From Providencia huaxiensis (lineage in GTDB: Bacteria; Pseudomonadota; Gammaproteobacteria; Enterobacterales; Enterobacteriaceae), in NCBI RefSeq assembly GCF_002843235.3, contig NZ_CP031123.2:2480001-2544000 (forward strand): a stretch of DNA of 64,000 nt. Direction: 5' to 3'. This document shows positions 1 through 8,212 of the stretch, one piece after another. The notes under the pieces were generated by a model, which was not told the DNA's origin, made no database searches, and saw only the letters and a list, made by a program, of their open reading frames with translations. The position numbers and the translations under genes are program-made. Every line of letters starts with the position of its first letter. The first letter of the stretch is position 1.

Positions 1-1
1 A

Positions 2-1009
2 GGTATGGTAATGGTCGGGGGAGAAATCACCACCAGCGCTTGGGTTGATATTGAAGAAATCACGCGCAAAACTGTTCGCGAAATTGGCTATACCAGTTCC
101 GAAATGGGCTTTGATGCCAATTCATGTGCCGTTTTAAGTGCGATTGGTAAACAGTCGCCCGATATCAACCAAGGTGTTGACCGTGTTGACCCATCAGAAC
201 AAGGCGCGGGTGACCAAGGCCTGATGTTTGGTTATGCAACCAACGAAACTGATGTATTAATGCCTGCTCCTATTACTTATGCACACCGCTTAGTGCAGCG
301 CCAAGCAGATGTTCGTAAAAATGGCACGTTGCCATGGTTACGCCCTGACGCGAAAAGTCAGGTTACTTTCCAATACGACAATAATAAAATTGTGGGTATT
401 GACGCTGTTGTTTTATCTACTCAACATTCTGAAGATATTCAACAAAAAGACCTGCATGAAGCCGTGATGGAAGAAATCATCAAGCCAGTTCTCCCTGCAG
501 AATGGTTATCAAAAGAGACAAAATACTTTATTAACCCAACGGGCCGTTTTGTTATCGGTGGTCCTATGGGTGACTGTGGTTTAACAGGCCGTAAAATCAT
601 TGTAGATACCTACGGCGGTATGGCTCGCCATGGTGGTGGGGCATTCTCTGGTAAAGACCCATCAAAAGTTGACCGTTCAGCAGCCTATGCAGCACGTTAC
701 GTGGCAAAAAATATTGTCGCAGCTGGCCTTGCAGACCGTTGTGAAATCCAAGTTTCTTACGCTATCGGTGTCGCAGAACCTACCTCGATTATGGTAGAGA
801 CGTTCGGCACAGGTAAAGTTGATGAATCACTGTTAATCCAATTAGTTCGTGAATTCTTTGACTTACGTCCTTACGGCTTAATTAAGATGCTGGATTTATT
901 ACACCCTATTTACCAACAAACTGCTTCATATGGCCATTTTGGTCGTTCTCAGTTCCCTTGGGAAAAAACGGATAAAGCAGAAGCATTGCGCGCCGCTGCG
1001 GGCTTGTAA
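2..1009 (+). CDS. metK: S-adenosylmethionine synthase, 5' end outside window
   Basis: MetK makes S-adenosylmethionine from methionine and ATP in the cytoplasm. The window opens inside the gene: the first full codon is Gly at 2-4, and comparison with the remembered 384-residue E. coli protein puts about 50 N-terminal residues upstream. The ATG at 5 is therefore an internal Met, not the start. Visible family motifs are [12 protein letters not shown] (ATP-binding region), [12 protein letters not shown] and GGGAFSGKD, and the C-terminus ends in the usual AAGL. A strong hairpin terminator follows 27 bp after the stop. Identity is near certain; only the 5' end is missing. Confidence 0.98.
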   Translation, partial: GMVMVGGEITTSAWVDIEEITRKTVREIGYTSSEMGFDANSCAVLSAIGKQSPDINQGVDRVDPSEQGAGDQGLMFGYATNETDVLMPAPITYAHRLVQRQADVRKNGTLPWLRPDAKSQVTFQYDNNKIVGIDAVVLSTQHSEDIQQKDLHEAVMEEIIKPVLPAEWLSKETKYFINPTGRFVIGGPMGDCGLTGRKIIVDTYGGMARHGGGAFSGKDPSKVDRSAAYAARYVAKNIVAAGLADRCEIQVSYAIGVAEPTSIMVETFGTGKVDESLLIQLVREFFDLRPYGLIKMLDLLHPIYQQTASYGHFGRSQFPWEKTDKAEALRAAAGL

Positions 1010-1035
1010 TTACTTTAGTAAATAAATTACATACA

Positions 1036-1064
1036 AAAAAACCCATCATTTGATGGGTTTTTTA
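1036..1064. terminator. Bidirectional intrinsic terminator after metK
   Basis: ACCCATCA (1041-1048) pairs perfectly with TGATGGGT (1051-1058), extended by flanking A and T runs on both sides. The T tract serves metK on the plus strand, and the A tract gives a T tract for the convergent minus-strand sulfur-transport operon. Confidence 0.9.
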
Positions 1065-1081
1065 TTGCTCACAATGAACGA

Positions 1082-1492
1082 TTAATTTTTTTGCGTAAAC
1101 TGAAAAATTGCCATTCCAGCAACCATCGCTAATGTGAATATTATTCCTTGCGTTAATCCCATTCCTGTTAACAATAATGCAGGCCCTGGGCAGATCCCGG
1201 CTAGCCCCCACCCCACACCAAATAACACACTTCCAGTGACTAGTTTTTTATCAATCGTTTGATTTGTGGGTATTTGTAATGGGCAGTTAAGTAGGCTAAC
1301 AGAACGTTTTTTGACCCATAAAAAAGTCATTCCACTAATTACCATTCCAACGGCCATCGTAATTAATAAAGAAGGATCCCACGTTCCAGTAATATCTAAA
1401 AACGCTAAAATTTTTGCTGGGTTTCCCATTCCGGCAATGACTAATCCTAGGCCAAATAATATCCCTGAAATTAATGCGATAAGAATAGGCAT
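1082..1492 (-). CDS. YeeE/YedE-family sulfur transporter, second half-size subunit (DUF6691-like)
   Basis: A 136-residue hydrophobic protein with about four membrane segments. It carries the YeeE/YedE-type glycine-rich cysteine motif GWGLAGICPGPA at about residues 94-105. Family members move thiosulfate or other sulfur species across the inner membrane. Here the roughly 350-residue YeeE fold appears to be divided between this gene and its upstream neighbour, which ends 4 bp before this start. Both are co-transcribed with a BigR-type persulfide sensor, so a role in sulfide or sulfane-sulfur handling is inferred. The substrate is unproven. Confidence 0.8.
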   Translation of the reverse strand: MPILIALISGILFGLGLVIAGMGNPAKILAFLDITGTWDPSLLITMAVGMVISGMTFLWVKKRSVSLLNCPLQIPTNQTIDKKLVTGSVLFGVGWGLAGICPGPALLLTGMGLTQGIIFTLAMVAGMAIFQFTQKN

Positions 1493-1496
1493 TGCT

Positions 1497-1934
1497 TTAT
1501 CTCCCTATCCCAAAATGGTTGGCTAGAGCGACAGTCACAAAAGCAACGATCATAAAGAGCAATACTGCAACAATGGAACGACGGGATAACCTTGCCATAC
1601 CGCAGATCCCATGACCGCTAGTACAGCCACTTCCCAGCCGTGAGCCAAAGCCGACAAACAGCCCAGCTAAAACTAAAATAGGTGTGCTGGTCGCAATGTT
1701 AACTTCAGGTGTATACGCCAACCATGTAAATAACATTGGAGCGCTCATCAGGCCAATAATAAAAGCCACTTTCCACGCTGTATCCCCCTTAGTCGGTTTC
1801 AACAACCCGCCTAGGATACCACTGATACCGGCAATACGACCGTTAAATACTAATAAAATTGCAGCGGCTAAGCCAATCAACACTCCCCCAACTGCGGCAG
1901 ACAGTGGCGTAAAATTAGCCCAATCTATGGTCAT
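1497..1934 (-). CDS. YeeE/YedE-family sulfur transporter, first half-size subunit
   Basis: A 145-residue inner-membrane protein with about four hydrophobic segments and the family signature GSRLGSGCTSGHGICGMARL near residues 97-116, whose cysteines are typical of YeeE/YedE transporters. It begins one base after the regulator gene ends and is followed by a second half-size YeeE protein, so the two probably form one heteromeric transporter. The three-gene set regulator-YeeE-YedE is known from bacteria that respond to sulfide or persulfide. The transported species cannot be told from sequence. Confidence 0.82.
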   Translation of the reverse strand: MTIDWANFTPLSAAVGGVLIGLAAAILLVFNGRIAGISGILGGLLKPTKGDTAWKVAFIIGLMSAPMLFTWLAYTPEVNIATSTPILVLAGLFVGFGSRLGSGCTSGHGICGMARLSRRSIVAVLLFMIVAFVTVALANHFGIGR

Positions 1935-1935
1935 T

Positions 1936-2262
1936 TCATTTCTCCTTCACGGGGCAATAAAGCTGATATAACGTATTGAGCAGCGTAAATAATTTCTCAT
2001 CTGCAATCGCATAGTAAATACGCTTTCCTTCTCGGCGCGTCATCACTAAGCCTTCATTACGCAATACCGTTAATTGTTGAGAGAGTGTCGGTTGTAATAT
2101 TCCTAGCTGCTCTTCTAACTCACTAACGCAGGCTTCACCCTGTGTTAACTGGCATAGTAAAATTAAACGATCTGGATTCCCTAGTGTTTTCAGTAACGAA
2201 GCTGTTTCTAACGCGGCCTGCTTCATCGCTAACAGTTGCTGTTCAGAGGTATTATTGTGCAT
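1936..2262 (-). CDS. bigR: ArsR-family persulfide-responsive repressor, BigR/YgaV-like
   Basis: A 108-residue winged-helix protein of the ArsR/SmtB fold. The recognition region QPTLSQQLTVLRNEGLV is close to BigR. Cys37 in the helix after LILL and Cys103 in the C-terminal LYCP sit where BigR/SqrR/YgaV place the two cysteines that form a di- or polysulfide bond when reactive sulfur is present. A third cysteine is at 45. Classic metal-site histidines are absent. It heads an operon with two YeeE/YedE genes and probably represses it and itself. Divergent from sprT. The function assignment rests on the cysteine pair and the neighbours. Confidence 0.82.
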   Translation of the reverse strand: MHNNTSEQQLLAMKQAALETASLLKTLGNPDRLILLCQLTQGEACVSELEEQLGILQPTLSQQLTVLRNEGLVMTRREGKRIYYAIADEKLFTLLNTLYQLYCPVKEK

Positions 2263-2284
2263 ATGTTATGTCTGACATTTATTA

Positions 2285-2322
2285 TATAAAAATACAATAT
2301 ATCTTTCGGTATAATGTATGTC
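2285..2322 (+). promoter_or_regulatory. Probable sprT promoter in the bigR-sprT divergent region
   Basis: A consensus TATAAT at 2310-2315 lies about 54 bp ahead of the sprT ATG in a very AT-rich divergent spacer. No clear TTGACA was seen 17 bp upstream. The bigR promoter on the other strand must share this 106-bp spacer, so repressor binding could affect both. Confidence 0.45.
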
Positions 2323-2368
2323 AATTATTGCTTGTTTATGTCCATTACCTTCACGTATCCTTTACCCC

Positions 2369-2902
2369 ATGAAAACAATCCGTGTGCCACTCTTTTTACA
2401 GCAACAAGTCATGCGCATATTGCGAGAAAAGCTCGCACTTGCAGAGCACAAACTCGAGCAGTCATTTTCGGAACCAACGGTTAATTACAAGCAACGAGGG
2501 ACAACCGCGGGGAGTGCTTATTTAAAAGAATGGGAAATCCGCCTTAACCCCAGTTTACTCATTGAAAATACAGAACAATTTATTGATGAGGTTGTGCCTC
2601 ATGAATTAGCACATCTGTTGGTTTTTCATGTATTTGGCCGCAAAGGTATCGCTCCACATGGCAAAGAATGGAAATGGATGATGCAACATGTACTGGAAGT
2701 CACTGCGAAACGTACACACAACTTTGCGGTTACAACAGTAAAAAGTCGAACATTTCGCTACCGTTGTGCCTGTGAAATGACCCATGAATTAACCATACGC
2801 CGTCATAACAAAGTGTTACGTGGTGAGAACCAATATTTATGTCGAAAATGTGGGGAAGTGTTAAAACAAGAAGAGATTTCTATCGCTGCGACAGAAAATT
2901 AG
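2369..2902 (+). CDS. sprT: SprT-family zinc metalloprotease-like protein
   Basis: A 177-residue cytoplasmic protein. It matches the SprT family throughout: HELAH at residues 78-82 with a following APHGKEWK segment, and a C-terminal zinc ribbon formed by RCACEM and LCRKCGE. SprT-like proteins resemble eukaryotic Spartan, which degrades DNA-crosslinked proteins; the bacterial role is poorly defined. The frame is open from 2318, but the ATG at 2369 gives the family N-terminus MKTIRVPLF and was chosen. Convergent with mgtE, 32 bp apart. Confidence 0.93.
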   Translation: MKTIRVPLFLQQQVMRILREKLALAEHKLEQSFSEPTVNYKQRGTTAGSAYLKEWEIRLNPSLLIENTEQFIDEVVPHELAHLLVFHVFGRKGIAPHGKEWKWMMQHVLEVTAKRTHNFAVTTVKSRTFRYRCACEMTHELTIRRHNKVLRGENQYLCRKCGEVLKQEEISIAATEN

Positions 2903-2934
2903 CTTTTCTGCCGCATCAAGTTTGAGGTGTGCGC

Positions 2935-4005
2935 TTAAGCAAACTCCGTCATCACTAATTTTGCGATTTCAAAGTAGATAATTAAGCCAGTTCCATCAAT
3001 AAAAGTCGCAATGAACGGTGCAGAAACAACTGCTGGGTCCACTTTTAACTTCTTCAATACCATTGGAATAATTGAAGAAACAACCGCACTCCACATTGTG
3101 ATAGCAACGATGGTTAAGCTAACCACAATAGTGACCTCGTGGCCAACACCTAAAATCCACGCACGGATTAATGCTGCACCACCGATAGTCACCGCCACTA
3201 AAAATGAGGTGGAGACCTCTTTCTTCAGAACGGTACCAAGGTTGCGTAAACTCACCTCGCCGAGCGCCATTGCACGGACTAATGTCGATGTAATTTGCGT
3301 TCCACTATTACCGCCTGTACCAATCAACAGTGGAATGAAAAACGCTAACGAAATTGCTGCTTCGAGTTGTTCTTCAAACGCTTTTAACACTGTTCCTGTA
3401 TACGCTTCGGCCACAAATAGCATCAACAACCAAACGACACGTTTACGCCATAGAGTTACAGGGCTTGTCGTTAAGTAAGGCTCATCTAACGGGGTGGTCG
3501 CGCCTTGTAACTGCGCATCAAGTGTATTCTCATCTTCAATCAGTTCGGCGATATCTTGCGGACGCAAAACACCCATTAATTTGCCAAATTGCACCACAGG
3601 TATCATATCTAAACCGCTATGATTAATCAGATCATAAACATCATGACGTGACTGTTCCGGGGCAACAGAAAAATAATTGTGTCGCATGATATCAGACACT
3701 AATAAATTTTCAGGTGAAGCTAATAATGATTTGACTGAAAGAATACCATTTAAATAATTGTCGTTGTCGACAACAAATAAATAGGTTGGGATTTGCTCGC
3801 CATCAAGATGCTCAATAAGATTTTGTTTCACGCAAGCTATTGAGTCCGCGACAGATACTGGCAAATATGATTGGCTCATATAAGCACTTACTGTTGCATC
3901 ATCAACTTTTGGTGATTGTGTATTATTGTCTTTGAGGCGTGCGCCTTTCATTGCGGACTGAGCAATAGCAACTGCTCCCGCTTTGTTCTGGGTAGTGAAT
4001 GTCAT
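2935..4005 (-). CDS. mgtE: MgtE-type magnesium transporter lacking the usual N domain
   Basis: A 356-residue Mg2+ transporter of the inner membrane. Two CBS motifs span about residues 37-160, followed by five membrane helices from about 188. Conserved MgtE motifs are PLLIGTGGNSGTQ and DPAVVSAPF...FIDGTGL near the C-terminus, which form the pore and Mg2+ site. The superhelical MgtE_N domain seen in 440-450 residue relatives is absent; only some 35 unrelated residues precede the CBS part. A short MgtE from Providencia stuartii is one of the founding members of the family. The start has a good AGGGACT ribosome site. Expression is probably controlled by the M-box riboswitch upstream. Confidence 0.93.
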   Translation of the reverse strand: MTFTTQNKAGAVAIAQSAMKGARLKDNNTQSPKVDDATVSAYMSQSYLPVSVADSIACVKQNLIEHLDGEQIPTYLFVVDNDNYLNGILSVKSLLASPENLLVSDIMRHNYFSVAPEQSRHDVYDLINHSGLDMIPVVQFGKLMGVLRPQDIAELIEDENTLDAQLQGATTPLDEPYLTTSPVTLWRKRVVWLLMLFVAEAYTGTVLKAFEEQLEAAISLAFFIPLLIGTGGNSGTQITSTLVRAMALGEVSLRNLGTVLKKEVSTSFLVAVTIGGAALIRAWILGVGHEVTIVVSLTIVAITMWSAVVSSIIPMVLKKLKVDPAVVSAPFIATFIDGTGLIIYFEIAKLVMTEFA

Positions 4006-4019
4006 TTTTTAGTCCCTAT

Positions 4020-4042
4020 TACTGTTGGTTACTCAAACAGTA
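4020..4042 (-). promoter_or_regulatory. Leader hairpin next to the mgtE ribosome site
   Basis: TACTGTT and AACAGTA arms form a 7-bp stem with a 9-nt loop, ending directly before the AGGGACT Shine-Dalgarno sequence. It could be part of the expression platform of the M-box, acting on translation, since no terminator with a U tract is visible in the leader. Confidence 0.4.
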
Positions 4043-4081
4043 CTCACATAGGGGCGAAACCAGATGAGAGAATGCAAAAGC

Positions 4082-4249
4082 TATCTCTTCGTCTCGGTTT
4101 TAGCACTATACAACGTATCCTGACTTTAGCAGGAAGTTACATGGGGATATACCTTCGGTCGATATATCCTGTCCTGATCTTGGGCGTCTCTCGACGTCGT
4201 CAGATCAGTAACCTATGTTTGTATAGGAGCCTCGCCTAACGAGATACTG
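4082..4249 (-). promoter_or_regulatory. M-box (ykoK) magnesium riboswitch
   Basis: Read on the minus strand, the leader contains the conserved M-box blocks in order. GTTAGGCGAGGCTCCTATAC is at the 5' end (about 4241-4222), followed by TACTGATCTGACGACGTCGA and GAGACGCC, and the 3' block GTGCTAAAACCGAGACGAAG (4106-4087). The outer stem joins TATCTC near 4249 with GAGATA near 4082. M-boxes sense Mg2+ and shut down Mg2+ transporter genes when it is abundant. The element lies 77 nt ahead of mgtE, a standard target. Confidence 0.92.
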
Positions 4250-4268
4250 CACTTTGGATGCGGCGCGA

Positions 4269-4297
4269 ATTATACCCACTGGTGAATTAATTGCCAC
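4269..4297 (-). promoter_or_regulatory. Candidate mgtE promoter
   Basis: On the minus strand TATAAT lies at 4274-4269, with a weak TGGCAA -35-like hexamer about 17 bp upstream. Transcription would begin near 4262, giving a leader of roughly 255 nt that contains the complete M-box. Confidence 0.5.
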
Positions 4298-4836
4298 CCT
4301 ATATCTACGTTTTTTTACGCATGGGAAACTTATTGTTTAAGTTCTGTTTAAGTTCATATGAATTACATCCACATAATGTAATAAAATGTAACTAATAATA
4401 AAATTAGATATTCAAATTAAAATAAATATATTTAGTTACTTCCCTACAACCAATCCTTGAATAAATCAAAGTAAGATCTGTAATATTATTTAACAAATCT
4501 TATCGATAATTAGTCAAAACTTATCCTTCTATTTACCTTACAATACAAAAATAACAACATAAAGGAGTAAGCATAATTAAATATAAACAATACGCTCTAT
4601 AAGAGTAGATGCAATAACTAATGCCAACTGCCAATTGGTTTTTTATATTAACAATGTGCAAATAAGCAAATAATGAAATAAGAAAATACACTTATGTCGC
4701 TATTTAAATCGACATTGTTATTGGAAAGCATTTTTTTAGATTGTTAATATTTAATATCAAGCATCAATTTAGTATTAAATATTACGGGAATTATCTTAGA
4801 ATATTTTTTATTTTATTTAACAGTGAAAGTTTTATT
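4298..4836. other. AT-rich gap, no gene seen
   Basis: About 540 bp of strongly AT-rich DNA between the mgtE promoter and the HEAT-like gene. Many short A/T runs are present, but I see no convincing ORF, RNA gene or dyad. The promoter of the downstream gene is probably here. Confidence 0.5.
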
Positions 4837-5073
4837 ATGGATAAAGTAATTGTTGGGATGTTAACAAATTTAACATTTCGCGTAAACGATGAAATCAAAA
4901 TTGCAGCTATTTCCGCTTTAGGTGATTTCAAAGCAACGATTGAATATAATGATGCCATCATTCGGATCATAGAGTTATGTCAAGATCCAAACAAAGAAGT
5001 GGCTGTATCAGCGATTAATACACTGAGTAAGCTATCTATTTATTTTTTACGTGGTTCACTACCAGAACATTAA
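4837..5073 (+). CDS. Small HEAT-repeat-like protein of unknown function
   Basis: A 78-residue protein. The ATG at 4837 was chosen over the upstream in-frame ATG at 4741, whose 32 extra residues are AT-driven and unlike a normal N-terminus. Two helix-pair units with the HEAT spacing are visible: DEIKIAAISALGDF and NKEVAVSAINTLSKL, about 41 residues apart. HEAT repeats serve as protein-binding scaffolds; two units alone could cap or regulate a partner. There is no signal peptide. It stands alone between mgtE and hcr and has no assigned role. A hairpin follows 50 bp later. Confidence 0.6.
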   Translation: MDKVIVGMLTNLTFRVNDEIKIAAISALGDFKATIEYNDAIIRIIELCQDPNKEVAVSAINTLSKLSIYFLRGSLPEH

Positions 5074-5125
5074 TTACACTCTCATTCTGAGTACTGTAAA
5101 TAATTACTATGATCTATTTTATAAT

Positions 5126-5155
5126 ACTGTCCCATTAATAATCTAATGAGACAGT
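5126..5155. terminator. Hairpin between the HEAT-like gene and hcr
   Basis: ACTGTCCCATTA (5126-5137) pairs with TAATGAGACAGT (5144-5155) with one mismatch and a 6-nt loop. It lies between convergent genes and is flanked by A/T-rich DNA, so a two-way terminator is likely, although neither side has a long T run. Confidence 0.55.
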
Positions 5156-5174
5156 TTGCGTATATTAAATGGTT

Positions 5175-6179
5175 TTACGCTATTTCAGTGTTACCTTGTA
5201 ATTGGCAGCTGCAAGCTAAAACATAACCTTCAGCGATTTCTGCTTCAGTTAATGTCATTGTGCTTGTTGTTGTGTATTTCCCTGATAGCACTTTTGTTTT
5301 ACAGCTTCCACAAACCCCTGCTCGGCAAGCCGCAATAACGGGCTGTTTATTTTGCTCCAGTGCAGATAATAAAGAAGTACCTACTGGGACTTTAAAATCG
5401 ACCAATCGTTGACGAATTTTTAACGTAAGAATATCTTCACTATCAACAATATCTGGTTCAGTAGAAAAACGCTCCATAAAGAAATGTTCAGTAGGAACAC
5501 CTAAATTCGCAGCAAATTGCTGTGCATTTTTCATATAAGGCACTGGCCCACATGTCATTACAATTCGTGAATCAATATCGGGTACTAAAGCTTTTAGTTT
5601 CTCTTCAGTTAAACGCCCTTGAGCAACATCGCCATTATCGGGAGTTTCTGGCATGACACACAACTGCAATCGTTCTGGGTATAGCTGAACCAGCTTTTGC
5701 CACTCCTGCGCAAAAATAACTTGCTTATCATCGCGAACATTAAAGAGTACTTTTACATGAGAACTCGGACGATTTACCATCAGCCAACGAGTCATTGACA
5801 TAATCGGTGTCACACCACACCCTGCTGCTAACATCAAATACTGAGTATTTTTTAGATTAGCACACGTGAATTCCCCTTGCGCTTCAGAAAGCCAAAGATA
5901 GTCACCCTCTTTAACCGAACGTGTTAACCAATTTGACCCTTGACCATCATCTAAACGCCTGACTGTAATGGATATAAATCGACTTTGCCCGGGTGATGAT
6001 GAAAGAGTGTAAGCACGCATGACATCATCACTATTTTTAATACTGACCAAGGCATATTGACCAGGTGAATATATATAAAAATCATGATTGATAAGATTGA
6101 TTGTCCAGACATCCGATGTTTCTTGGATAATCGAATGAACTTGCATTCTATTTGGACATAAACTGCTTGGCATGGTCAT
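5175..6179 (-). CDS. hcr: NADH oxidoreductase for hybrid-cluster protein
   Basis: Hcr passes electrons from NADH to Hcp. The 334-residue protein has an N-terminal ferredoxin-reductase FAD/NAD module (RAYTLSSSPG for FAD, AAGCGVTPIMSM and VMTCGPVPYM for NAD) and a C-terminal plant-type [2Fe-2S] domain with CRAGVCGSCKTK and a distal CSC. The start ATG has GGAG 7 nt upstream. It lies 75 bp downstream of hcp on the same strand, the usual operon order. Cytoplasmic. Confidence 0.95.
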   Translation of the reverse strand: MTMPSSLCPNRMQVHSIIQETSDVWTINLINHDFYIYSPGQYALVSIKNSDDVMRAYTLSSSPGQSRFISITVRRLDDGQGSNWLTRSVKEGDYLWLSEAQGEFTCANLKNTQYLMLAAGCGVTPIMSMTRWLMVNRPSSHVKVLFNVRDDKQVIFAQEWQKLVQLYPERLQLCVMPETPDNGDVAQGRLTEEKLKALVPDIDSRIVMTCGPVPYMKNAQQFAANLGVPTEHFFMERFSTEPDIVDSEDILTLKIRQRLVDFKVPVGTSLLSALEQNKQPVIAACRAGVCGSCKTKVLSGKYTTTSTMTLTEAEIAEGYVLACSCQLQGNTEIA

Positions 6180-6196
6180 CGCGCTACTCCTTTAAA

Positions 6197-6212
6197 GGGG
6201 GTCGCAGCCCCC
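6197..6212 (-). other. GC hairpin between hcp and hcr
   Basis: GGGGG and CCCCC arms with a 6-nt loop, striking in an AT-rich neighbourhood. It sits between the hcp stop and the hcr ribosome site. It may stabilise the hcp message or cause partial termination, giving more Hcp than Hcr. No real T tract follows. Confidence 0.45.
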
Positions 6213-6254
6213 GGCTTTCACATCGTTTTTAAGCTTTTTCTATCGTTTTATTGA

Positions 6255-7907
6255 TCATGCAGGTAAGATTTCTGCCAGATCTTGCTCAACCGTCGTAATA
6301 CTACGCATGCCAAACTTCTCATTTAGCACATTTAATAAGTTTTCAGTTAAGAAACCCGGTGCTGTTGGGCCGGTATAAATATTTTTCACACCCAACGCTA
6401 ACAATGTTAAGAGGATAACGATCGCTTTTTGCTCAAACCAAGACAGAATCAAACTCAATGGCAAATCATTAATACCACAACCAAGTTTTTCTGATAGATT
6501 CACTGCAAGCATGATTGCAGAATACGCATCGTTACATTGTCCTACATCCAGTAAGCGTGGCAGCCCTTCTAATGTACCGAAATCTAATTTGTTAAAACGA
6601 TACTTACCACAAGCAAGTGTTAGGATTAAGCAATCTTCAGGCACACTACGCGCAAAATCTGTGTAATAGCTACGCTCACCGCGGCTACCATCACAACCAC
6701 CAACAAGGAATACGTGACGTAATTTTTTCTGTGAAACTAAATCAATCACCGCATCTGCCGCGCCTAACAGTGTTTGACGACCAAAACCAACGGTAATTTT
6801 GTGCTCGATTTCAGTATACGGGAAACCGGTAAGCGACTGAGCTTGAGCTATCATTGCAGAAAAATCATCGCCAACTAAATGTTTTGCACCCGGCCAACCC
6901 ACAATACTACGCGTCCAGATACGGTCTTTATAATCTCCAACATCAGGGTCAATGATACAGTTAGAGGTCATCAAGATAGACCCTGGGAATTTTGCAAATT
7001 CCACTTGCTGATTTTGCCAACCGCTACCATAGTTACCGACTAAATGAGGGTATTTTTTCAGTTCTGGGTAACCATGTGCTGGCAGCATTTCACCGTGAGT
7101 ATAAATATTGATACCCGTACCTTCGGTTTGCTCTAACAGCATTTTTAAGTCTTTCAGGTCATGGCCTGAAATCAAAATACATTTCCCAGCGACTGGGCGA
7201 ACGTTGACTTCCGTTGGTGTTGGATGACCAAATTCACTCGTTTCACCTGCATCCAGAATTTCCATGATCTTGAAATTCATCAAACCAATTGCCATGGCAT
7301 TATCAAGCAGCTCATTCATATCTGATGGCAATGTTCCAAGCCAAGCCATAATTTCATGATATTGACCATAAACATCATTATCATACTGGCCTAAAACATG
7401 GGCGTGTTCCATATAGGCTGCTGCACCTTTTAAGCCATACAGGCATAACATACGTAAACCGTGAATGTCTTCACCGACTTCAGCTTTATCAATATCTAAT
7501 GAAAATTGAGCCGCCTGTTCCTGCAAGGTTGGAATATCAGTCCCATTTAATTGCAAATTAATTAATGGGTGATTGAAAGCCACTGCACTATTCACAGATA
7601 GGCAATGTTTGATTAATTTATCACGTAAATAAATAGCTTCACGGGCATAACCAATAATACGCTCTGAATCAAAGTTGACGTTGGTTAAGGTAGAGAAAAA
7701 TGCGCGCGGAGCAAAACTATCAATATCATGGTCAATAATACCCAGTGAGCGAGCAGTGACTGCGCTTGCAGATAAGCTTTGCAATACAGCAACTAATAAA
7801 TCTTGTAGGTCAGATGTTTCTGCTGTTTTACCGCACATACCCTGCGCGTATGCACAGCCATTTCCAGCTGGAGTTCTAATTGTTTGTTCACATTGCACAC
7901 AGTACAT
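6255..7907 (-). CDS. hcp: Hybrid-cluster protein (hydroxylamine reductase / NO reductase)
   Basis: Hcp is an Fe-S protein of 550 residues that removes nitric oxide and can also drive protein S-nitrosylation in anaerobic cells; it reduces hydroxylamine in vitro. The N-terminal cluster motif CVQCEQT with [10 protein letters not shown] is intact, and hybrid-cluster ligands appear in [20 protein letters not shown] and ACGKYRFN. The length equals that of the E. coli class III proteins. The start has an AAGAGG ribosome site. An NsrR-type operator lies 16 bp upstream of the ATG and an FNR-like site about 100 bp upstream, which fits induction by NO without oxygen. Operon with hcr. Confidence 0.97.
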   Translation of the reverse strand: MYCVQCEQTIRTPAGNGCAYAQGMCGKTAETSDLQDLLVAVLQSLSASAVTARSLGIIDHDIDSFAPRAFFSTLTNVNFDSERIIGYAREAIYLRDKLIKHCLSVNSAVAFNHPLINLQLNGTDIPTLQEQAAQFSLDIDKAEVGEDIHGLRMLCLYGLKGAAAYMEHAHVLGQYDNDVYGQYHEIMAWLGTLPSDMNELLDNAMAIGLMNFKIMEILDAGETSEFGHPTPTEVNVRPVAGKCILISGHDLKDLKMLLEQTEGTGINIYTHGEMLPAHGYPELKKYPHLVGNYGSGWQNQQVEFAKFPGSILMTSNCIIDPDVGDYKDRIWTRSIVGWPGAKHLVGDDFSAMIAQAQSLTGFPYTEIEHKITVGFGRQTLLGAADAVIDLVSQKKLRHVFLVGGCDGSRGERSYYTDFARSVPEDCLILTLACGKYRFNKLDFGTLEGLPRLLDVGQCNDAYSAIMLAVNLSEKLGCGINDLPLSLILSWFEQKAIVILLTLLALGVKNIYTGPTAPGFLTENLLNVLNEKFGMRSITTVEQDLAEILPA

Positions 7908-7922
7908 GTTGTTGGCCTCTTA

Positions 7923-7945
7923 AAGTTGCATTTCAAATACAACAT
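7923..7945 (-). promoter_or_regulatory. NsrR-type operator at hcp
   Basis: An 11-1-11 dyad: AAGTTGCATTT, one C, then AAATACAACAT. This matches the NsrR consensus of two TGCATTT-like arms around a single base, as at E. coli hmp. NsrR is the NO-sensing Fe-S repressor that controls hcp. A near-identical site precedes tehB in this window. Confidence 0.8.
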
Positions 7946-8003
7946 TAAGACTACGCTCTTTATTAGAATAAAAAAGTGGAATTATTCGTTATCTAACGGT
8001 TTA

Positions 8004-8017
8004 TTGATCTATATTAA
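8004..8017. promoter_or_regulatory. FNR-like site upstream of hcp
   Basis: TTGAT-CTAT-ATTAA differs from TTGAT-N4-ATCAA at one base. It is about 100 bp ahead of the hcp ATG. Oxygen-responsive activation of hcp by FNR is known in E. coli. The divergent clcA start is about 200 bp away on the other side. The rest of the 305-bp hcp-clcA gap is AT-rich with no gene. Confidence 0.6.
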
Positions 8018-8212
8018 TATTCATTGCAAATGAGAACTATTAACAATATTAAAAGTATGCTATTCGTGCTGATTAATTTTATTTTTCACCTTTCTTGCTT
8101 AAATTCCCTATTTTGCATTTTATTTTATTCCTGATAACGTTCTTACGATAACTCTTGTTATACTTACCTATAAGTGTTTGTTATTCCATCGTATAAAGAG
8201 AATCCAATAAAG

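Noticed and set aside
2318..2368. N-terminal extension of SprT from 2318
   Set aside because: It begins 3 bp after the TATAAT-like -10 element and adds 17 residues not seen in the family.
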